Below are positions 26,157-34,494 of a DNA stretch of 58,284 nucleotides, in pieces. Position 1 is the first letter of the stretch. Each line of letters opens with the position of its first letter. This stretch comes from Bacillota bacterium (GTDB taxonomy: Bacteria > Bacillota > Clostridia > Peptostreptococcales > Anaerovoracaceae). Made by a program: the position numbers and the translations under genes. The stretch lies in contig JAETTD010000016.1 of assembly GCA_021769295.1 (NCBI GenBank), positions 1 to 58,284 on the forward strand. The letters run 5' to 3'. The notes below the pieces were generated by a model. That model was not told the DNA's origin. It saw only the letters and a list, made by a program, of their open reading frames with translations, and ran no database searches.

Positions 26157-27108
26157 TGCTGCTTTCTCCGTTTACCTGATTGTGTGTGCCGATGTGGCTC
26201 CGGACATTCTCGCGGGAGCCATAACGCCAGGCGGCGTTGCCGTCCAGGTGCTTATAGAGATGCTCCCGGCAGCTTTTAAACTCATCGCCGATAAAACCAA
26301 TGCGGTTTAAGTAAACCCTCATGGCAAACTTCTCATTTTCTTCCTGGACTTTGTGGTAACGGGCGCTTTTCTGGGTCAGCGCCTGATGGTTAAGGGCAAG
26401 GGCAAATACGACATATGCCCTGACTTTCCCGGCATGGAGCGTTCCGTTAAAACCACGCAGCTCCACTGTATGGTTTCCGTGGAAAAAGCTGTGCAGGTTA
26501 AGGAAGTGGTAGCGGCTGTTATGGTAATGGCCGCTCCTGTTACCGGCATATTTCTCATACCAGATATCCTCGATCTGCTTTAAAGTTTCCGGCTTTACCC
26601 GGTTCATCTGCTCCACCAGCCACAGATCCATCTTCTGGCAGTAGCGCACCCTCTCCGGTGCAATCTGCAGTGCCTTATAGAATAAATCATTATGGCTGGC
26701 GATGATGTTGATAAAGTTGCGGATGCTCCTTACGGTATGCTGTGCCCCGTCCAGGTGGATGTGGATGCCGCAGGAACTGTTGGCAAAGCCCCCGGCTTTC
26801 CTCAGCCGCCGGACCAGCCCCTGCAGGGTGTCGATATCCTCCCGGTAACGCAGGATGGGGGTGACCATCTCCACGCTGTACTGGGAATCTGTGCTGATGA
26901 GCCTGCGGTTTTCTTTACGCTGGCAGTGGATACTGCCGTCATACATGAACTTCCAGGCCCTTCCATCCGGTGCCCTGACCTCATAGGCCTCATAGTAGCC
27001 GCCCGCATAGGCGGCAGTGGTGTTAAGGTAGGCGGCGGCGGTCTCAGCCGCCTGTTTCCGGGTGATGCCGGTAAACTCCACCTCAACGCCAAATTTTCTG
27101 GTAAACAT
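26110..27108 (-). CDS. Amidoligase enzyme (glutamine-synthetase-like fold)
   Basis: A 332-aa protein of the amidoligase family. Seen are the start RKFGVEVEFTGITRKQA, VEMVTPILRY, CGIHIHLD (metal/ATP site), and HTVELRGFNGTLHAGKV. These are the E-x-E, H-x-H and R-rich motifs of this glutamine-synthetase-like superfamily, which joins an amine to a carboxylate using ATP. It precedes and overlaps the GGCT-like gene. The C-terminus carries GFIGDEFKSCREHLYKHLDG, a module also seen in the protein at 24432-25343. Confidence 0.85.
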   Translation of the reverse strand: MFTRKFGVEVEFTGITRKQAAETAAAYLNTTAAYAGGYYEAYEVRAPDGRAWKFMYDGSIHCQRKENRRLISTDSQYSVEMVTPILRYREDIDTLQGLVRRLRKAGGFANSSCGIHIHLDGAQHTVRSIRNFINIIASHNDLFYKALQIAPERVRYCQKMDLWLVEQMNRVKPETLKQIEDIWYEKYAGNRSGHYHNSRYHFLNLHSFFHGNHTVELRGFNGTLHAGKVRAYVVFALALNHQALTQKSARYHKVQEENEKFAMRVYLNRIGFIGDEFKSCREHLYKHLDGNAAWRYGSRENVRSHIGTHNQVNGESSNAENTDNGGNSSEDR

Positions 27109-27452
27109 CTGGCATAGCCCTCCTTTCCCGGCAGAACTGCTGTACGCATTCCGTCATCTTTGGGGCATCCACGGATGTGCCCAAAGATAGGCTGCGCTCC
27201 GTGTCCGCCGGATGTTTCTGTTTTTGGATTATGTAGTTGCTTTGTTACTGTTTTATTCCCCCTGAGCCTCCTTTCTTTTTCTGAGTATTTTTATATAGGG
27301 GCAGGGCTGCTGTCCCGGCAGGCTGCCTGCAGTCGGTACTTCCGAAGCGGCATGGCTGAAAAGTATTCGGTGCCTGCTCCGGGCAGACGGCCTGCGCTGC
27401 GGGATGCGGCATTTACTTTGCCGCATGGCAGTTTCCTTAAAAAACATTCCTT
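27109..27452. other. Gap without supported gene
   Basis: A GC-rich stretch between the zinc-finger protein and the amidoligase. A 79-codon minus-strand frame exists but is arginine/proline-rich, lacks a ribosome site and looks like chance in GC-rich DNA. No clear promoter or terminator was found. Confidence 0.5.
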
Positions 27453-27845
27453 TTATGGCAGCCCCTCCCCGTAACGGCTGCGGAGGTAACACTCGCGGCC
27501 GCAGAATTTCCGTTTTTTATTGCCGTAGCTGATAAACTCCTGCCCACAGCAGCTGCAGGTGAGGCGGTAAGGCATGAGCCCCCGCTTCTTATTCCACCAG
27601 GCATAGCGGCAGCGGTCGCTGCAGAACAGTTTCTGCCTGGCCCCGGCAGTATGGGATAAAGGCAGCCCGCAGTTACGGCATCTCCCGGGATCCGCCTCCC
27701 CGGATGTAAGTGGTTTTATGCCGCTGCGGCGGCAGATGGATTTGACGGTGTTGGGGGACAGAAGCAGGAGGTCTGCGATTTCTTTGTATTTCTGTCCCTG
27801 CCGGTACATAGTAAGCACGGCTTCTTTTTCTTTTACCGGTATCAT
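27453..27845 (-). CDS. HTH and zinc-finger protein
   Basis: A 130-aa protein. Residues 1-45 form a sigma-region-4 or transposase-like HTH (EKEAVLTMYRQGQKYKEIAD ... PNTVKSICRRSG). Two cysteine clusters follow: CRNCGLPL ... KLFCSDRCRYAWWN and CSCCGQEF ... RKFCGRECYL, two zinc ribbons of the kind seen in small mobile-element DNA-binding proteins. Its ATG overlaps the stop of the methyltransferase gene upstream by four bases. Probably a regulator or DNA-processing accessory of the element. Confidence 0.75.
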   Translation of the reverse strand: MIPVKEKEAVLTMYRQGQKYKEIADLLLLSPNTVKSICRRSGIKPLTSGEADPGRCRNCGLPLSHTAGARQKLFCSDRCRYAWWNKKRGLMPYRLTCSCCGQEFISYGNKKRKFCGRECYLRSRYGEGLP

Positions 27846-29014
27846 GCGGCCTCCTTTCTGCCATATGCGCCCGCCATGGCCGCTTCGTGGGCGGCTTTGA
27901 GGCGCAGGGCGATGGCATGTACCACATTTACGGTAACGGCGTTCCCGGCCTGTTTGTAAGCCTGGGTATCGGAATCCACCGAGAGCAGACGGTCAATCTG
28001 AGCCTCGGAGAACCCCTGCAGACGGAAACATTCCCGTGGCATCAGGCGGCGGATACGCAGCTGTGGCGTGACCACCCCCTGGGCGCAGCCAGTATCCAGG
28101 GTGTGGGCGGTATTCTTCCCGACACGGCCCCGGCGGGTGTTCTGCCCGGCAAAGCCCAGGTCAACGGAGTCGCCGGAGTGGGCTTCCTTATATCCGCTTT
28201 TGGTAGCCTCCTTAATCTCCAGCACGGCATTCTGGGTGTGGCGGCGGTTCAGGCCGCGCCAGCCGCTGGCGGTAAGGGTATAGGCAGCGTCGATTTTTCC
28301 GGTGATGCCATCTTTTCTGTCATAGCCGACAGCATAGAGCCCGGTTTTCCCGCCTGGGCCTCCGGCTCTGGCAAGGAGGGTTTTGGAGAGACCTCCCGCA
28401 TCATAGACCCGGGAATCCTGCCGTCCGCTGATGAGGAGCTTAAGAGTTTCCGGGTTTGTTCCGGGGAAAGGTAATACTTTTCCGGCGCATCCGGGATCAA
28501 GATATCCGATAATATACAGCCGTTTCCGGGACTGGGGGACGCCAAAATCCTTGCTGTTAAGCACCTGGAACTCGACATGATACCCCAGCTGCGATAATGT
28601 ACTGAGGATGGCCGTAAATGTCCGGCCCTGGTCATGCGATAGCAGTCCGGGGACATTTTCAAGGAGAAGATATGCAGGCCGTCTTTTTCCAGCCACCCGG
28701 GCAATCTCAAAGAAGAGAGTGCCTCTCTGGTCGTCAAATCCTTTTCTTCTGCCAGCGATAGAAAATGACTGGCAGGGGAACCCTGCGCAGAGCAGGTCGA
28801 ACTGCGGCATTTCTTCCGGGTTGATTGTGGTTGCATCTTCATAAAATACTTCATTTTCCTTTACGTTATGTACTTCCCGGTAGGCCCGGTCAGCGTACTT
28901 GTCAATCTCGCAGTGGCCGATGCAGGCATAGCCCCCGGCCCGCTCCAGCCCGGCGCGGAAACCGCCGATGCCGGAGAACATGTCGAAAAATTTAATGGTA
29001 GATTCTTGTGTCAT
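27842..29014 (-). CDS. dcm-like: DNA (cytosine-5-)-methyltransferase
   Basis: A 390-aa C5-cytosine methyltransferase. Motif I is FFDMFSGIGGFRAGLERAG. The catalytic Pro-Cys loop is GFPCQSFSIAGRRKGFDD. Motif VI is LLENVPGLL, motif VIII QSRKRLYIIGY, and motif X is near the C-terminus (YKQAGNAVTVNVVHAI). No cognate restriction gene is adjacent, so it is an orphan enzyme, most likely protecting the element from host restriction during transfer or marking it. The target specificity domain lies around residues 190-300 and cannot be read. Confidence 0.93.
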   Translation of the reverse strand: MTQESTIKFFDMFSGIGGFRAGLERAGGYACIGHCEIDKYADRAYREVHNVKENEVFYEDATTINPEEMPQFDLLCAGFPCQSFSIAGRRKGFDDQRGTLFFEIARVAGKRRPAYLLLENVPGLLSHDQGRTFTAILSTLSQLGYHVEFQVLNSKDFGVPQSRKRLYIIGYLDPGCAGKVLPFPGTNPETLKLLISGRQDSRVYDAGGLSKTLLARAGGPGGKTGLYAVGYDRKDGITGKIDAAYTLTASGWRGLNRRHTQNAVLEIKEATKSGYKEAHSGDSVDLGFAGQNTRRGRVGKNTAHTLDTGCAQGVVTPQLRIRRLMPRECFRLQGFSEAQIDRLLSVDSDTQAYKQAGNAVTVNVVHAIALRLKAAHEAAMAGAYGRKEAA

Positions 29015-29153
29015 AGGTTGGTCTCCTTTCTGTGGCTTGGTTAAATGTTATTGATATATTGTCGGGTTTTGGAACTCCGCTGCAGCTGTGTCCGGCCAGT
29101 GGCTCAGCCATACATACAGCCCGGAGAACAGCCGGCGTTATCCTGCCGGATAA

Positions 29154-29486
29154 TTATTCCCTGTCATTTATTTCTTCCTGTATTTTTCTTAACCGGACAA
29201 ATATTTCTTCGGCCTTTCTGGCTGTTTCCGGCTCATTAAGGTCAGCCGCTTTGCAGATGATCCCCAGCATGGCTTCGGCCAGATGACAGCTGTCGAAAGT
29301 GATATCTGCCGTAGTATGGGATGTTACCGCCACACATTCCTTATGGGGCAGTATATCCCATACCGCATTGACACTCTCATATTCGCTGCCTGCGCACTGG
29401 CTGATTAGGTTGTTTATGTCCCCTTCAATCAAAGATATCCGGCCTAACAATATGATGGCCTCGCTGATTGAAAATTTTCTTTCCAT
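29154..29486 (-). CDS. Hypothetical protein
   Basis: A 110-aa helical protein, MERKFSISEAIILLGRISLI ... ending RLRKIQEEINDRE. The middle, AVTSHTTADITFDSCHLAEA, is followed by ICKAADLNEPETARKAEEIF. No family is recognised. It sits between the Replic_Relax gene and the methyltransferase on the same strand, about 100 bases from each. The upstream ribosome site is not strong (GGAGAATTATATATG). Confidence 0.55.
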   Translation of the reverse strand: MERKFSISEAIILLGRISLIEGDINNLISQCAGSEYESVNAVWDILPHKECVAVTSHTTADITFDSCHLAEAMLGIICKAADLNEPETARKAEEIFVRLRKIQEEINDRE

Positions 29487-29591
29487 ATATAATTCTCCAA
29501 GGTTAAATGTTGATATGGATCATTATCCGCAAGAACCCACCGGTGTTTCCCCTGCCATAGCATGGCTGGGCTACAGGTCGGACAGTATTTC

Positions 29592-30551
29592 CTAACACAG
29601 CATCCCTCCATCTCCCCCGTATCTGACCAGGTGTGCCAGCTCGTCGCCGGTAATGACCGCGAACAGCCGGGGCTGTTTGTCAAAAGCAGCGCGGATGGCC
29701 TCTGCCAAGCGGTCTTTGCGCCCCTGGTCGGGCACAATCCAGACGGTAAGCGGGAACACCCCCGCAGCTTTCTGCTCCAGACCGGTGCGGTAATACTGGT
29801 GGTATCGCTGGCATTTTTCTATCACTTTGGCCGGGGATTCCGTATCCAGGTCAACTTCAAAGAACCAGCGGTCTTCATATTCCCCGGATACAGTGACCGC
29901 ATAGAGGTCAGGCTTCAGGGAAAGGTGCGTCCCGTGCTCGCTGTAGGAGCGCCAGCATTCCGGCTCCGATTGCAGGGCAGAAAGCACCATATCCTGTTCC
30001 CGGCATAATTCTGTCAGCTGTATGGAAATTTCTGATACTGCCAGCGTATGCGCCAGAAAGTATGGGCTGGGCTCAAAGAACCTCCGGGCCGGCAATGGTT
30101 TGTGGTCATGCAGGCGCAGCAGCCTCTCCCCGGCATGGGAAAGATACCAGACCAGGGAGCCGGAGCCTGCCCGCACCCCGCCGATGCGCCGGGTAAGGGT
30201 GCAGACTAGGCCGAGGGATTTCAGCTTTCTGAGGCAGCGGCTGGCAGCCCGGAGGGCGGCGGTGGCAGTAGCGGCGTCTGTGAAGATCAGCCGCTGCACC
30301 TGCCCGGTCATGAGATACCGGTGCCGCTGGATGGCGAGCAGGACCTCCTTATCCCGTTTCCCTAAGGCTGTGTCCAGCTCCAGCAGGCGTTTATGGGAAA
30401 GCCTCTGGCTATTGGTATCCGCGCCGCCGGTGACAGGGGTGTCAGTAATGGGATTACTATAAGAATCGCAGACCCTGTACCGGGAAAAGTCCGGTACTTC
30501 GGGCTTCTCCGCTTGTGGTTTCTTATCATGGCTGGTCGGGCGGTTAGTCAT
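29592..30551 (-). CDS. Replication-relaxation family protein
   Basis: A 319-aa protein of the Replic_Relax type. A winged-helix N-terminus contains DKEVLLAIQRHRYLMTGQVQ, then LRKLKSLGLVCTLTRRIGG and GSLVWYLSHAGERLLR. The C-terminal half (ISIQLTELCREQ, LKPDLYAVTVSGEYEDRWFF, EVDLDTES) resembles a nuclease-like or Mrr-like fold with D-x(n)-E-x-D. The family is implicated in plasmid and element DNA processing. The start follows AGGAGGAAACGCTT; its ATG overlaps the VirD4-like gene stop. Confidence 0.82.
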   Translation of the reverse strand: MTNRPTSHDKKPQAEKPEVPDFSRYRVCDSYSNPITDTPVTGGADTNSQRLSHKRLLELDTALGKRDKEVLLAIQRHRYLMTGQVQRLIFTDAATATAALRAASRCLRKLKSLGLVCTLTRRIGGVRAGSGSLVWYLSHAGERLLRLHDHKPLPARRFFEPSPYFLAHTLAVSEISIQLTELCREQDMVLSALQSEPECWRSYSEHGTHLSLKPDLYAVTVSGEYEDRWFFEVDLDTESPAKVIEKCQRYHQYYRTGLEQKAAGVFPLTVWIVPDQGRKDRLAEAIRAAFDKQPRLFAVITGDELAHLVRYGGDGGMLC

Positions 30552-32710
30552 AAGCGTTTCCTCCTTCCGATACTGGCATCCGCCCACTCCTCTTCGGGAA
30601 TGCGGTCATCAGCAAACAGTTTCAGGTAATCGGCCTCCACCTGCTCAGAGGGGATGCCATAGGTTTTCTGGCTGTGGGCTTTAAGCTCGGCGGCGTCCCT
30701 GAGAGCGGGTGGTGGCGGTAATGTCCGCCCCTGTACCCAGCCAGTGTTCCTGCCGCCGCACTGGAACGAGGCATAGACCTGATAGCGGGGCAGGCCCATA
30801 AAATCTTCAGTGGTGAGCTCTGGTGCCATACCGGCTGCGGTTTTGGCATCAGCAGAGTTAAGCCCGAAAAATATCTTGCTTCTGGTATTGGCGTTGATGC
30901 CAGAACGGATGTCTGGCGGGAGCTGGTCAAAATACTGGTGAGCCAGTGTCAGGCCAAGCCCTAATCCTCTCGCCTGTGCCAGTGCGTCAGATAAATCGGT
31001 TGGAAGTGAGAGGTAGTCCTGCAGCTCATCTATATACATCTCTACCGGAAACCTCCGCTCTGGTGGCAGCTTTGCTCGGGATAGTGCCAGTGTCCAGGTC
31101 AGGCCGACAATCAGGCTACCCAGGAGCCGCGCCGATTCTCCTCCGATCAGCCCCTTATTAAGGGGTACTAGCACAATTTTCCTCTTATAAAATAAATCCG
31201 TGAGGTCAAACTTTGGTTTTGCCTGCCCCAGGACATTGCGCAGTCCCGGACGGAGCAGGAATTGCCTGAGCTTATTGAGCACTGGCTCTATCCACTGGCG
31301 GCGCTCCTGGTCCCGGAGGACGTCAAACTGTTCCCAGAAAGGACGCAGGGCAACCTTGTCTTTGACTTTGCCGGTGATGCTGTGACGAAAGTTATCATCT
31401 GTGAGCAGGGCTGGGAGCCAGAGGAGCGTGGCATTTTCTGTCTCTGTCAGTGTCAGCAGGGCGGCGCTTAACACATCCTGTATGCGCACACCCCAGGAAT
31501 CCGCCCAGATTTCTTTGAGGACACCGAGGATAGCATCGGCAATCAGCGCCGGATTCTCATAATTCTTAAACCCCAGTGGGTTGAAGCCAGCCGGGCAGTC
31601 ATCAGATGGGTCAATCACGATAACATCGTCCGCCCGCTTTTCTGGAATTCTGGATAAAATATCGTTCACCAAATCGGCTTTTGGGTCAATCACCAGGACA
31701 CTACGCCCAGCCTTAATATCCGCTAAAATCAGGTGCAGCATAGCAGTTGACTTGCCGCTGCCGGTCGGACCAATTAGGTGGGTGTGCTCCAGAGAATCCT
31801 TTATGGGGATACTGAGCTTCCTGGGAGGTGCTGCATCCATACTGAGAGCAAAGCCGCGGTCATTCTGGATGTTCGTTGGGCTTTTGTACCAGGCAGGCGG
31901 CAGGAGAAGTTTAGGGTGGAGCCCCGGTGTGCCGGGAAGTTCCTCTTCGCCTGCCGGAAGCAGGAGGAAATTCGCCAGCTCTTTTACCGATAGCTGCAGG
32001 GGGAAATGCCAGGGTACATGGGCAGTGTTGAGGCGCTCGGGGGAAATATTCTCATCATGGATACGCACACCGCAGGACTCAAGGGTTTTTAACGCCCCAA
32101 GCAGGCTGCGGATGCGGCTTATTGCTCCCTCCCCGGAAGCCCCGATACGGACAGCGGCCTGGAATATCTGCTGCTCAGCCTTTTCCCGGACATTTTTGCG
32201 GCTTTCTGCCGTAGCCTTGCTGACATCGCCTAAGATGACCTGCAGCCAGGTGGCGTGCGGGTCAGGCAGGTCTGCCGGAACCGGGGATGGGGCAAAAGCT
32301 CTCCCCAGCACAATCTGTAAAACTGTTTCTGTGCCGGTTTTGTCCTCCGCGAGTGCCGCCAGCCCCGCCCGGATGACGGCTTCGGCGGTATCCGTCTTAA
32401 GCGAGAGCGAGGGATGCGTTACCTTAAGCTGGCGGGCGGCTGTTATCGGATACCTTGCCAGAACATCAATATCATGGAACTGGATATCCCCATGGGCGCG
32501 GAGGGCTTCCTCAATGCTGCGGAGGTATTTCCGGCCGGCGCCCAGAAGATGGGTAATCTGTCCGTTTTTCCCGCGGGTTTCCCAGACAACGGCCCCTCTG
32601 GGGGAGAGGGCGGCAAGGTGGGAGAATGCCTCCCACACCGCCGCAAGGTCAAACTGGCGCTGCCAGACCACCTCTTTCCAGGTCAGATTTTCTATACTGT
32701 GTTTTCTCAT
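30548..32710 (-). CDS. VirD4/TraG-like conjugative coupling ATPase
   Basis: About 720 aa. After roughly 300 residues specific to this subfamily, the ATPase domain shows HLIGPTGSGKSTAMLHLI (Walker A), VLVIDPKADLVNDI, GFNPLGF, and FPVEMYIDELQDYLSL (Walker B), then ARGLGLGLTLAHQY. It should bring element DNA to a conjugation channel or act as DNA pump. No transmembrane anchor is visible in it; the 64-aa two-helix membrane protein encoded just upstream might provide one. The start (MRKHSIENLTW) follows AAAAGGAG. It overlaps the Replic_Relax gene. Confidence 0.88.
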   Translation of the reverse strand: MRKHSIENLTWKEVVWQRQFDLAAVWEAFSHLAALSPRGAVVWETRGKNGQITHLLGAGRKYLRSIEEALRAHGDIQFHDIDVLARYPITAARQLKVTHPSLSLKTDTAEAVIRAGLAALAEDKTGTETVLQIVLGRAFAPSPVPADLPDPHATWLQVILGDVSKATAESRKNVREKAEQQIFQAAVRIGASGEGAISRIRSLLGALKTLESCGVRIHDENISPERLNTAHVPWHFPLQLSVKELANFLLLPAGEEELPGTPGLHPKLLLPPAWYKSPTNIQNDRGFALSMDAAPPRKLSIPIKDSLEHTHLIGPTGSGKSTAMLHLILADIKAGRSVLVIDPKADLVNDILSRIPEKRADDVIVIDPSDDCPAGFNPLGFKNYENPALIADAILGVLKEIWADSWGVRIQDVLSAALLTLTETENATLLWLPALLTDDNFRHSITGKVKDKVALRPFWEQFDVLRDQERRQWIEPVLNKLRQFLLRPGLRNVLGQAKPKFDLTDLFYKRKIVLVPLNKGLIGGESARLLGSLIVGLTWTLALSRAKLPPERRFPVEMYIDELQDYLSLPTDLSDALAQARGLGLGLTLAHQYFDQLPPDIRSGINANTRSKIFFGLNSADAKTAAGMAPELTTEDFMGLPRYQVYASFQCGGRNTGWVQGRTLPPPPALRDAAELKAHSQKTYGIPSEQVEADYLKLFADDRIPEEEWADASIGRRKRL

Positions 32711-32729
32711 AGCCCACTCCTTTTCTTTC

Positions 32730-32924
32730 CTACCATTGTCCCGTATCCCGCCAGTGCCTGTATATACGCCAGCCGATAAGGGTAAAAAAAGCAATGATGG
32801 CAAGGGCAGTCAGTGCCGGCCAGACTTCCGACAGATAACACACGGCAGTCCGGATAAGCCAGGCGCTGAGGGCGAAGATAAAGGCGCATTCGAGTAATCT
32901 GGTTAAGAATCCTCTTGGTTCCAA
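32730..32924 (-). CDS. Small two-helix membrane protein
   Basis: A 64-aa protein with two hydrophobic stretches, LLECAFIFALSAWLIRTAVC and WPALTALAIIAFFTLIGW, and a basic tail. It lies directly upstream of the coupling ATPase and just after the MT-A70 gene stop. Possibly a membrane partner of the ATPase. Confidence 0.65.
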   Translation of the reverse strand: MEPRGFLTRLLECAFIFALSAWLIRTAVCYLSEVWPALTALAIIAFFTLIGWRIYRHWRDTGQW

Positions 32925-32927
32925 GCA

Positions 32928-33500
32928 TCACACCTCCTCCCCCAGGGCTTTGGCGCTGTATCTGGGAACGGGATAGTTCGGAATGATAATATCGCTGTCA
33001 ATCTCATTGCCCCAGACGTCCCAGCCAGGCTGACGCCTGCGAGCGAACAATTCCAGATAAGGGCCGTCAGATAAGCGTTCAATAATGGCAAACTGCTCCT
33101 CCGGTTTGTGGCTGTGTTCCTGCTGCGGGGCGAAGAGCCAGTTAGGTTGGGCATGGAACTTCACCGGGGCTTTGCCGCGGGTTGCGAAGAACAGCGTCTC
33201 ACTGGCATTTCTTATGTAATTCCCAAGGGACAGCCGTGGCTTAATCCAGTAAATCGGGCTGCGGAAAGTAAATCCCCAGGCCTTAATCACATCCAGCCCC
33301 TCCTGCAATAGTCCATTTGGTATCCAGAGATACAAGTGTGAGTTTTCCTCGCATAAATCTGCCACCGGCATGGCTTTGATGCGGTCCAGGGGCATGAGGG
33401 CGTAGTGGCTGGAGGCTCCTCTTTTGCCGCCCTGGTTGATGTCCCAGGGTGGGTCTGCCAGTATTGTGCGGTATTTTTTAGTTGCTGTAGCTTTTTCCAT
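32928..33500 (-). CDS. MT-A70 family N6-adenine DNA methyltransferase
   Basis: A 190-aa adenine methyltransferase of the MT-A70 class. It has KYRTILADPPWDINQGG with the catalytic DPPW, SSHYALMPLDRIKAMPV, HLYLWIPN, and LELFARRRQPGWDVWGNE, the typical C-terminal signature. It starts behind AAAGGAG. It is the second orphan methyltransferase of element 2; phage- and plasmid-borne members modify DNA to evade restriction. Confidence 0.9.
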   Translation of the reverse strand: MEKATATKKYRTILADPPWDINQGGKRGASSHYALMPLDRIKAMPVADLCEENSHLYLWIPNGLLQEGLDVIKAWGFTFRSPIYWIKPRLSLGNYIRNASETLFFATRGKAPVKFHAQPNWLFAPQQEHSHKPEEQFAIIERLSDGPYLELFARRRQPGWDVWGNEIDSDIIIPNYPVPRYSAKALGEEV

Positions 33501-33683
33501 AAATCTCCTTTCTTTTATCTGGTGCGGCTTTTGTCGGTATTGTAGGCAAAAATCACACCAGATAAAAACATAAAAATAAACACTTTTATTTACGGTAAGA
33601 CATGGTATAACAGATGTAAAACTGTCAATTAGGTGTCATAAAAACCGCTGTTGTAATAAGTATGGAAATGTGTTGACAAAGGC

Positions 33684-33938
33684 TTAATAATCCTCAGCAT
33701 CCTCATTTCTTCCAGTTTCCGCATCTTCCCAGAAACCGCCCTCCCGGCAGGCCCCACGAATCATTGCGCGGTAGGCATCAAGGCTGTCTGACTGCAGGTC
33801 AAACTGGTCTTCCAGCACATAAGTGAGCTGCCGGTTTTCCCGTTTCATGCGGCGGTAATCACTGTAGCAAATCAGCAGGAACGCGGCCAACAGTGCCAGA
33901 CAGATGCTGAGGGCAAGCAGAACCATAATCTCGGTCAT
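33684..33938 (-). CDS. Small single-pass membrane protein
   Basis: An 84-aa protein with one N-terminal transmembrane helix (IMVLLALSICLALLAAFLLI) followed by a basic stretch YRRMKRENRQL and an acidic C-terminus. The start MTEIMV is preferred over the codons before it. It follows the next gene upstream on the minus strand with a short overlap. Function unknown. Confidence 0.65.
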   Translation of the reverse strand: MTEIMVLLALSICLALLAAFLLICYSDYRRMKRENRQLTYVLEDQFDLQSDSLDAYRAMIRGACREGGFWEDAETGRNEDAEDY

Positions 33939-33940
33939 AG

Positions 33941-34258
33941 CTACCACCTCCTGACTTTTTCCACGGCTTTTTCCGCATAAGCGGCAAGAATGGCCTGATA
34001 ATACTGACTACCCTGTGGGGCGATACTGTTTAAACGTCCGGCCATAACGGCGAGCGCCCCGGCATGCTCCATAGCGGTCTGGGCCAACAGGGCGCGGCAG
34101 TGGTCATTCCCAGCCTGCAGCATGGCATCCTGCAGCATCAGGCTCCCGGAACGGGATGAGAGCAGCAGGCTGAGGCTGCGTTTAGCTGGTGACGGTTCAA
34201 TAATGTCGCCCGTCAGGATAGTGGTTGGGTCTTCAGTGTAATGATTTTTGTTTCTCAT
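33941..34258 (-). CDS. Hypothetical protein
   Basis: A 105-aa alanine-rich, mostly helical protein (LLSSRSGSLMLQDAMLQAGN, then AMEHAGALAVMAGRLN). It starts behind AGGAGGAATTCC. First gene of the leftward mobilisation block; a promoter was not identified in the 230 bases upstream. Function unknown. Confidence 0.6.
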   Translation of the reverse strand: MRNKNHYTEDPTTILTGDIIEPSPAKRSLSLLLSSRSGSLMLQDAMLQAGNDHCRALLAQTAMEHAGALAVMAGRLNSIAPQGSQYYQAILAAYAEKAVEKVRRW

Positions 34259-34413
34259 GGAATTCCTCCTCCTTAGATTTTAGTAAGGGTTTTATCCCTC
34301 CTATTTATTAGGCACTGGAGGGTGGGTGAAACTTAACAGGAGGACAGAAAAAATTTATGAAAAGTTTTGTGAGCGGATAGAAAAAGATTAGAAATGAGAC
34401 AGATTTATGGCGC

Positions 34414-34440
34414 GAAAAAAGACGCCCCGGAGAGCGCCTT
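34414..34440 (-). terminator. Intrinsic terminator
   Basis: On the minus strand AGGCGCTC-TCCG-GGGCGTCT forms an 8-bp stem (with G-U pairs) and a four-base loop, then six T. It lies 55 bases after the surface-protein gene stop. Confidence 0.85.
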
Positions 34441-34494
34441 TCTTGGTATGCACTGGTACAATAAAGAATAGTTTTGCTTTTTCCAAAAACCTAT

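Noticed and set aside
25635-26279. 214-codon plus-strand open frame
   Set aside because: Antisense to the GGCT and amidoligase genes; composition and lack of start signals point to chance.
27253-27492. 79-codon minus-strand frame in the GC-rich gap
   Set aside because: It overlaps the end of the zinc-finger gene, is Arg/Pro-rich, and has no ribosome site.
31581-32897. 438-codon plus-strand open frame
   Set aside because: It is antisense to the VirD4-like ATPase in GC-rich DNA, rich in Ser/Arg/Pro, with no ribosome site or family match.
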